From Astyanax mexicanus (taxonomy: Eukaryota; Chordata; Actinopteri; Characiformes; Acestrorhamphidae): a stretch of DNA of 64,000 nucleotides. The notes under the pieces are model-generated. The model ran no database searches. It was not told where the DNA came from and worked only from the letters and a program-made list of their open reading frames with translations. The first letter of the stretch is position 1, and each line of letters begins with the position of its first letter. Positions 37,901 to 48,089 of the stretch are shown one piece after another. The position numbers and the translations under genes are program-made. The stretch covers positions 33,290,001-33,354,000 of the forward strand of contig NC_064422.1 of the NCBI RefSeq assembly GCF_023375975.1. The letters run 5' to 3'.

Positions 37901-40900
37901 TGGATGCTGAGGTGGTTTGCAGACAGCTTGGTCTTGGGTGAGTTCAAGCCTGTGATTCCCTGCAGTACAGTCCTGTTGTCATATCATTTATAATGATATA
38001 TTAAAAAAGATGTGTTTTTTGTTAAAGGTGTCCTTTTGCTAAAATCCACTGTTTCTTGTTTTTTGTGAAATACAATTGGCCTCTCTAAAATGTACACATT
38101 TTGTAAAGTAAGATATGACATTGCGAATACTGCTATTAGTGTAAAAATGTCTTTATTTTAAAATGATTCTAACTGTTGTCCGTCTCTGGTGTCACAGTGC
38201 TGTTAGCCAATCAGAGGCGATATGTTTGCATGTATGAATATTAATGAGCAAGATCCTATCCTACACCCCCACCCACCTCCTCCACTAAGGCAGCATTATA
38301 CCAGATCAACGGAACACTTTTTTCCACAAAAACTAGCTTACATGGCATTCAAAGACTACAACTAGACAGTTTAAAACAATGGAATAAAACCTTTAAAAAC
38401 AAGCCAAATGTTTATGGAAAATATATGCTTTAAATTTCATTGTGTTCTGAATGTGTATCTGAGTGCATCCATCAGTAAAGGTGAAATCATGCATCTTTTA
38501 TATAGGCAGAGAAACTTAAGATAATGATAGCACACAGAAAGCTCTAATTGTACATGCTGAACCATTTTTATTCTCCAAACATGCACACACAGACATACAC
38601 ACACACTCTGGGGAAGATTTTAACGAGTGTGAAAAGGTGCAAGGTCTGTGAATTACTGGTGCTTTGTCAGAAATACAGAAGGTAAGACGGGGTTAACTGG
38701 TTTCCGGAAATAGCTTTAAAAGCCTGCACTGAAACATTCTATATAACCTTCACATTCCACATTATTACTTCCAGCTCAGAAGACCTCTTGCTGGATTTTC
38801 TTTTTTCATCCTAGTGGATAAAGGAGCACTCTTATTTCTCTGTGTTTATGTCTGAGTGTGTAAGAGGGGATGGAGAGAGACTGAATAATTGATATCATGC
38901 TGTGGTATTTTTACTTTGTTACAGAGTCTTAGATATGTTGCTGCAGAAGCATGGAGAATACAAACTTTTAGGCAGCACAGGGACCGAGCCACTGAGTTAA
39001 ACGGCAGCTCACGCAGTGTGTGTGTTATGAAGTCGGTTGGTGGTAAAGAACAGAAAGACTGCTTGACGCCTGATGCCCATGCATTCCCATGTTTTGGCTC
39101 CAGAGTTCCAGAGTTTGTGTCTCTTGAGAGAAGCTTAAATATGATATTAGATTAAAGGGTTTTAAAAGCTTGTGTAAGTGCTTGTGTGTCGTGTTTGTGT
39201 TTAGGGGCATCCCAAAGGCTTGGTCATGGGCTCACTTCGGACAGGGCAGCGGGCCAATCCAGCTGGACGCTGTGCAGTGTACAGGAAATGAGCTCTCTCT
39301 GGATGAATGCCCTCACAGTGGCTGGGAAAAACACAACTGTGACCACATGGAGGATGCAGGAGTGTCCTGTAACCCCTACACAGGTCAGAATAACACACAC
39401 TAATAAATTGCTAGTAAATGCATGTCTACATTTTGGCTGGAGTGAAGTCAAATCACTTTATTTAGTTACAGTGAGCTATACATATTAGGCAACAAGTGAA
39501 CAAATGAACAGTCAGTTCTTAAAGTTGAAAAGTGTTGGAAGCAAAAAAATGGGCAAGCAGGAGAACCTGATTCTCTTTTACAAGAGCCAAATTGTGTTGG
39601 CAAGATGATTAAGTCAGAACATCTCCAAAACATCAGTCAAGTCTTGTGAAGTCTTTAAAGTATCTAAACCACATCTGTTTATTCAGAAGCAATCTTTACA
39701 ACACTTCAGTCATACAAGACCAGCCTCCATTCTCTTTAAATGAGAAGAGACCAAAATACTGAAAACTGAAGGTCAAATCACAGATAAAATATATGGGATT
39801 TTGCCCAATAATACAAACTTATTATGGCTACTGCGCTTGCGCAGGTCTCCACACTCCACATCCACCTGAGCATTCTCCTCTAACTCCTCTATCTGTAAAC
39901 AGATGCCATGTTGTGTGTTACAAGAACTCCAATTCCCATTCATATTTTGACCAATGGCTGGTCTGCTTATTAATACCTGCTCTGTCACTATGCAGTGGTT
40001 AGTTCTTAGCAAAACTGCTTCAAATGAGGTCAAGAAGTGAACTGTTGAATTGGTGATCATGGGCACCCAAGGCTCATTAATACACATAAGGAGTGAGGTC
40101 CAGCCTATCTGGCCTGGTCCCACAGAAGAGCTACTCTAGCTCAAACTGCTGAATATGTTAATAATATATTAAAAGTCCTGTGGAGTTTATTCTACAACAG
40201 GTAATTGACAGCTGGTTTTAATGTTATGCCTGATAGGTAGGTGTCTCAAAAGTAAGGAAACACCCATATAAATCAAATCGGTTTGCCAGATGGTGATCTA
40301 ATTTTAGATACAAGCTGTGGCTGAAGGAGGATACCTGTTGGGCCATGTTTACTAGGCATAATCCCATTTCACTCCTTGCCACTACTACTTAGCCCTACCT
40401 CTCTGTTTTGCACATTTTAGGGTTGCATTACCCGATTCTTGTTCAGATAGAGCGGTAGTTTCAGTGTATTATAGCCCTTTTACTCATAATACAAATTAAC
40501 TAATTACTCATACTATGTCCTGGACTCCTGGTAGTTACCTTGGTAGCTAGCGACATTTCCCGTTCCACCTTAACTGGTGCAGGTGCATTTAAGGTGGAAT
40601 GGAAAAATTCATGCAAGAAGATAGCGAATACCTAACTGAGAAATGGTATTGGGCCCTAGTGTCTAAAATTCTATCACCGTCTTGCAAACCGTCATCTATA
40701 TTTATTGTGAAAAAAACATGGTAACTTGATAATATGTTTTTGCCATATTGCCTACCTTATTAGACATTAAAATTGCTACATTAGATATACAGACATCCCC
40801 TGGCTGTGTGTGCTGCAGATGGAGTGGTAAGGCTGGTAGATGGTGATAACCCGTGGGAGGGCCGTCTGGAGGTGTATCACTCTGGAGACTGGGGCACAGT

Positions 40901-43900
40901 TTGTGATGACAACTGGACTGAGCAGCACGCACAGGTGGTGTGCAGACAGCTCGGATTCAGGTATAACTTTTCAGCTGGCAACTGTTGCATGATAATCACG
41001 ATATCCTCTAGCTATAAATAATATTATTGAAGCAAGGATCCATTATAATCTGGACAGATCTGTACAGTAGAATTTACTGCAGTACATACTGTTCTGTGCA
41101 TGTGCAAAAACATTATATTGCATATATAAATTTTGAAGAAAGTAGTTAAGAGCTTTTTTGAGAGCCTTTTTTTATTGAGATCTACATTAAAGACCATATT
41201 TGGTTAATAAATAAAAAAACATAAGTAATAATTTGGGAGATCTGTTGAAGCATTTTAATGGATACAAACATACACAAACATACAAATTCTACTTTTGTAA
41301 GAATGGTACTTGTGTATATATATATTTTTTATTTTAATATTTGGTGTTTTACTGGGATTTTGAAAGGTGCCTAAAAAAATTTATTTATAAATGAGTATGA
41401 AATGATAGTTCTCTTATTATCAGTTTTAACTGTTTTGAAAGTCTTTATGCCTAGTTACAGCTTTTTGGTATGTATTTTTGCAATTTGTTTTTCACATTTT
41501 ATAGTCCTATTTGATGCATATATTATCAGCATTATTTTTATTTCTACCACTATAGCTATATTTTTCTCTATATAAATGAATTATTCATATGTAAATTTAT
41601 ATAGTAATAAATATATATGAATACATAAAATAAATTCTTATTATACTGTAGAATGCATTTTTATTATATGATTAATTTGTTGTTGTTGTTCTTTTTTTCT
41701 GTTCATGAAGGCATTACAGAAAAACATACAGACTTTCGTATTAAGCTTTTTAACATTGCCTTTAGTTATTGAACATCTATAACAAAACTGTATACATCCA
41801 GGGAATACATTTACATATCACAAAAACCCAGAGCAGTAGTCAAAAGGAAATAAATATAAATAACACATTTATACATAAAAGAATAGATCCAATCCTTATA
41901 TTACCTTAAACAAATCAGGGTTACATCGTTAGCATAAATTACATCTCAAATGTTTCCTGCTGTGTATATTTCTAACAAGTTATCTGGTCTTTTTTCTAAT
42001 ATATACTTTGTCTATTTATTCCAGTGTTTTTTTAAATAAATCCATTTTTATATTCGCTGAGAATGTTATTTTTTCCATTAGATAAATCTCCCTAGTTACG
42101 TTTAACCAGTTATCTAATGTTGGTCCTTCTTGTTGCATCCATTTTCTGGTGTGAGTATTTTTTACTGGCTGTAATACAATACAATTTATCTTACAATCTT
42201 AAGGGAACTCCATTCTGAATATATGTTGAAGAGCCTCCAATGTATCGTCCCAATTTTTTTAAATATTTGGACACCCCCAACATAGATGATAGTGGTTTGC
42301 TTCTTGGCATCCACATTTCCTCCAACCCAAAACACTTCTGATGCTAATGTTAGTAGGATTCCTATCATAGAACACTTTACCCATGGATGCTATTGTTGTT
42401 AATAATGTATGGAAAGCCAGTAGGAGGTCATTACCATTTGTGTAAATAAGCTCAGGCTAACTGTCCCCCATTTCTAACTACATTCGTCATTTTCTAATTA
42501 TCTACAGCTCTATTCTTTTGTACTAGAATCAGTATGATATTACAATTATCATGTGTCTGCAGAACTGGCTTTTATGACTGAATCTATTGATTCCAGGTCT
42601 GTGAATGGTCTATATATAGCAGTCCTCAGTAAAAGGTGAATGTGTGTGTGTGTGTGTGTGTGTGTGCGCAGGGGGGGTGCGGAGTTGGCTCCTGCAGGCA
42701 TGTTTGGAGAAGGAGCGGGGCTGATCTTGCTGGATGATGTGCAGTGTGAAGGTTCTGAGTCCTCTCTGCTGGAGTGTAAACACAGCGTGTGGGGACGTCA
42801 CGACTGCTCTCACAGTGAGGACGTGGGCATCCGCTGCCACAGAGCTGAGACCAACGAGGTGCCTGCGGCCTCAGAAACCACAGGTTGGTTAAAAACAAAG
42901 CATCAGTGTGTTTGTAGTGTGTGTGTGTGTGTATGTGTGTGTGGAAATGTTTGCACAGATCCTGATGTGTTAAAGTGATAACTATGCTAATTGGTAGCTC
43001 CCAGGCTACACACTGTACACTGTTAATTGTTCAAATAAGAGAGAGAAGAAGAGAGGGATGAGAGATAGGTAGAGAAAGGGAATGATGGGGAGAAACCAAA
43101 AGGTGTTGAGAGAGAGGGACAGAAAAGGAGAGAGGGGGGAAGGGTTAAGGGAAGAGGGAGGGGAAGGGTTAAGGGAGGAGGGAGGGGAGAAAAAAGATAT
43201 GGAGCATGCAAGAGAGAAAGATGAGAGAAAAAGAGGATAGAGTGAAAAAAGTGAGGGTCAAAGAGAGATAGACGGGCAAAAGGAAATAATGGGGATAAGG
43301 GGGAGAGAGAGAGCAACATACAGAAAGAGAAAAAGGATGTGAGGAGAAACAACAACAGAGAGAGATTGTGAGGGAGAAAGACAAAAGTGCAAAAGAGAGA
43401 AAGAAAGAGAGACTAACAGAAAGAGGGTAGAGAGAGAAAAGGACATAGAGAGATGGGTGAGAGAAACATGAACAGATATACAGAAAGAGAAAAATGAAGG
43501 AGCAAGACAGAGGGACAGAGAGAGAGAAAGAAATGGAAAGAGAGATACAAAGAAAACTGAGGTAAAGAGAATAATGGGAAAATATGGGATGAGAGACAAG
43601 AAAGTAAGAAACAGAGAGAAACAGAAAGAGAAAAGAGAACAGAAATGGACAGGAAGAGATAGAGATAAAGTAAAGGGGAAAAATGTGTGGTAGGAATGAG
43701 ATGCAGAAAGAGAGAGTGAAAGAGACAGAGAGAGGTAGAGAGAAAAGACAAGGAAAACAGAAATACAAAGTGCAGAGAGAAAGACAAATAAAGAGGTAGA
43801 AAGAAAAAGCAATGGGAAGAAACCTGGTGTGGAGAGAGAGAGAGAAATCTGAAAGAATAAGAATGATGACAAAGAAAGATAGGTTAAGAATAGAGAGAGT

Positions 43901-46900
43901 TGAGGTATGAAATTGAATGAAATACAAGAAATACAAGGAGAAACAAGAAATAAGGATAGAGTTAGAGAGAGAGACAGACAGACAGAGAGAAAGAGACAGA
44001 CAGAAAGGGAGAGAGAGAGATTCTGGTGATGAGCTCCATTACACGCACCTTTCTGTCCCCCTTTTAAATTCAGCAGAGATCTAAATGTCAGTGCGGTTGT
44101 TTGAATGTGGCCCAAAGGGCAGAATAAATACATACAGCTCTTCAGAATCACCAGCGTTCTCTGTGTCTGTAAAGATTTCTATTAGAATTTCAATAAAGCC
44201 ATTTGTAGTCCTGGGTGACCACAGCCTCCCAGCTGACATTTGCAGTGTACCAGCATGCAGCATTATTTACTGTTTTTACAATCAGTGAATCTGACTCCGT
44301 CACACACTGTGAGATGTTTTTTTTACCCCAGTATTTAAAGTATTTACCAGGCTTTGCATGTTTTAATCAGCTCTTTAATGTGCTTAAATCATATTCAGAG
44401 TAGTTTAGCCCTCAGCAAGTCTGAAGTTTCTGAACAGTTGTGGTAAAGTGGGCTGTGTTTGAAAGTGTTTGCGGAAGGCAGTGTGTTTAAATTAATATTC
44501 AATGAGGGTTGTCATGTTATCTGGTGCGAGCACATTTCCTTTGCTTAGCATCTTCACGCTCATCTTCACAAAGTCGCAGGGAAGGTCTGGGCTTGTGAGA
44601 TAGTAAAGAGTTTGATAAACAAGCCACTTACCTGAACTTGACTTCTGGGTGGTTTTGGGTTCTCTTAGGTGTTCTGGTGAGACTGGTGTCTGGGGAGAGC
44701 AGGAAGGAGGGCCGAGTGGAGGTCTTCCTAAACGGAGAGTGGGGCAGTGTCTGTGATTCTGGCTGGAATGATGTTAATGCTGCCGTGGTCTGTAGACAGC
44801 TGGGATTCACGTAAGTACATGCATGATTTAACTGATCCTCTGTACATATAAAAACCCCAAAGATTTCTTATAAGATTGATTTAATACTTATTTTAATAGT
44901 TACCGTTCTATATATTTATGCCAAATGTCATAGGTCATAGGTCATCATCACTTTTGCCATGTCACATTAAATCTAAAGAACACTGAACTACTGACCTGTG
45001 GGATATGAGTGTGGGCCACCTGTATTAAATGTGGATATAATTTTCATTGTATATATATAATATACAGTGTATTATTTGAGCAAAGTATCAAAATATCAAA
45101 AGTAAGTGAACTGAAAGACAAACAAATATTGATCTAATATACTCTATTTCTATGTAATGTAATACATTAAAATAATGTACACATTTAAATCATGTGCATT
45201 AATAATACAGCTATGGCAACTGTGTAGTCTCTATAACTGTTAATAGGGTCACTTTAACAAAGGCTGAAAACAGCTTATTATGACACATATTTTAGCCTTT
45301 GAAGGCCTGTATGATGTGCAGTGCCAGGCCTGACATATTCTTTGCCCAAGAATGACTAATTCCAGAAAAAAAGAGAGGCAGGCAGGCAGGCAAGTATGAA
45401 TTTTCTTTTCTTTGTGGCAGTGGAGTGTCTAAAGCGCGTCCAATGGGCTACTTTGGTGCTGGAAAGGGCCCAATCCACTTGGCCAACGTGAGATGCACCG
45501 GCAAAGAATCCTCTCTGGGAGAGTGCCCTGCTAAAGGGTCGGACAGCCATGTGTGTAAGCACGGCCAGGACGCCGGGGTGGTGTGTGACTACGTGCCAGA
45601 GCCAGAGACAGATATCGCTATAGTGGGCACGCACACGTGTGGCATAAGGGGCGGGGCTGAAAGACGCAGCAAAAGGATCGTCGGAGGATACAAATCTCTA
45701 AGGTGATTGATTATATATGGCTGTGTAGTATACAGTTATTTCAAATGTACTCTGTTTTCTCACCTTATTGGAATAGTTTTGCATTGTTTGGCATGATGAA
45801 TAATGAATCCCTGTTTTGTGTGTGTGTGTGTGTGTGTCAGGGGGGACTGGCCGTGGCAGGCATCTTTGTGGCTCAAGTCTCAGTCTAAAGGCTCCCAGCC
45901 TCTGTGTGGGGCCACTCTCATCAACTCCTGCTGGCTGCTCACTGCTGCACACTGTTTCAAACGGTGAGAGTGACACCTGCTGGACACAAGCAGCACTCAC
46001 TTACTCTCTCTAGTGTCCACTGGCATTTCACAGGCACATTCTATATATAAATATAATAAAATCATTATTTGAATGGGAGAACCGTTGTATGTATCACATT
46101 TAAGTGATTGGTTCTTTAAAGAACAGTTAAAGAATTATAATGCAAAATAGATAAAGGTATATTTAAAGCATAGCACCTATCTGTTTTTATTCTTCAAATA
46201 GCTTATCTTAATAAGATGTGCTCATATGAAAACCCATTTTTTATTTGTCTTCAAATAAAAAATGTATTAAAATGTAATTAAAGTGACCAATGTAAAAAGG
46301 TAAAGTAAAGTACATTAAATGTATTTTGTATAAAACTTGATACATTCAGAATGTTATATTTATAGCAGTTTTTAAAGCAAACTAAACATTACAAGTCAGT
46401 CTTATACATTCATACCACAGTGGTTTTATTCCACATTTTTGAGATTTTGTGTTTTCTCTCTTTCTCTCTCTGTCTCTCTTTATCTGTCTTTCTCCCTCTC
46501 TCTCTTCCTGCTGCAGGTCTGGCAGTGATGCGTCTCGGTATGTGGTGAAGCTGGGTGACTATCACACGGAGGAGCAGGATGATTTTGAGCGTGTGCTCCC
46601 CCTGGAGCGAGTGGAGGTGCATAGGAAGTACAGCAGTGAAAGTTGGGAGCATGACGTGGCTCTGATCCGGCTGAAGGGAGCTGAGGGAAAGTGTGTGTCC
46701 TTCAACCCTCACACCAACGCTGCCTGCCTGCCTGCACCTGGCAGCAAGTGGGGCAAGAGACCAGCATCCTGCGTCATCACTGGCTGGGGTGTGTCAGGTA
46801 AGATGTGCATCACTTCAAAGAAGTCAAGAACATCTGTTACTGTTCTGTCAGATTTATTATATAAAAATAAATGACTATATGAAAACTAATAGACTTCAGT

Positions 46901-48036
46901 ACTTCAGTATCAAATTTCAAAATCTGAGTAGTCAGTCATATCAGCGTTCATGAACCATTAAGCCTGCTTGTTGTAAAATCTAGCCTGATGATTGGCTGTC
47001 TCAGTAACAATCAGCATGCCTTTTCTAAATGTCAGCGTTACTTGTTTAGTCTGAGGCCAAATCCACTCAGTTCATACTCCCACTTCTAGCCCTTCTCATC
47101 TGGATTAGGCCACGCCTTTCTCTGCCGTGAATTTAATAGAAGGTTTTGGGAAAATAAATATTGTCAAAGGAATCTTGACTTTAGAATCCAAGAAACTGAT
47201 ATTAAAGAATAGTTTATTACCTTATATAAAACTTTATACAAAACCAATTTTGCATGTCTTTTCCATTGTAATAGGAAATTCTAATGTTTAAAAAAGGCAT
47301 TCTGAATGGAACTGAGATAGCCAATCATTAAGCTAGGTTTTAAAACATGCATGTCTAATGATTCATTAATGCTGATATTTTGAAATTTGATACTGAATTT
47401 TTTATACTATATACTAAGTATTAATTAAGGAATTTGGCATTTTTAATGTAATACAGCTGCTAGATAAGTAACAGATGTTCTTGACTTCTTTAAATCCAAA
47501 TGTAATGTAATGTAATGAATTCAAGAAGCAAATTTTACCCGACCAATTTAACAAGTAGAACACCTACAATACTGTTACAAGTAATAAAGTTACAATTATG
47601 ATAATGATAAATTGTAGATTCGTCGGTCGAATTAACAGCTCAAACTATTCTTAATTGGCCCATAATTTAATAAAACTAAATTATACAATGTAATGGAAAT
47701 ACAATATTTAAATATACACTATATATACAAATGTTTTGGACACTCCTTGCGATTTACTTTACGTTAAAATACTTTACTTTTACTTTACGTTATGTTGCAG
47801 CCACTGCTAACACAGATGACTATCTGGAGCTGATAATCATGAACATATTGGCACTAGAGCAGTATAAAGCATTGCATGAGTTGGGAAATTGGGATTGAGT
47901 TGTGAAAATGATATTTAAACCTTTCTGTACAGCCAGAAAAAAGCATGGTGTAAGTCTCTGGTTACTGAATGCAATCCACACATCAATGCTACAAAGTGTA
48001 GTAGAAATCCATGACAATCTTCCTTTCTCGCTCTTC

Positions 48037-48089
<53 letters not shown>

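Larger units (their letters stand above)
40961..42671 (+). other. prss12 intron 8
   Basis: Phase 2 intron splitting SRCR3. Very AT-rich first half, an antisense L1-type 3' fragment in the second half (about 41740-42440), and a (TG)13 repeat abutting the exon 9 acceptor. Confidence 0.85.

Noticed and set aside
40065..40235. Possible intact Tc1-like transposase piece or LINE tail
   Set aside because: Only short resemblance (CCCACAGAAGAGCTACT and a GTTTTAATGTTATG tail) with stops and no element ends; kept only as a remark under intron 7.
43169..44151. Large minus-strand ORFs (255, 297 and 124 codons) rich in Ser, Leu and Phe
   Set aside because: They are the pyrimidine-strand reading of the GA-rich tract. 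Stop codons are rare there by composition, several frames are open at once, and no domain is present.
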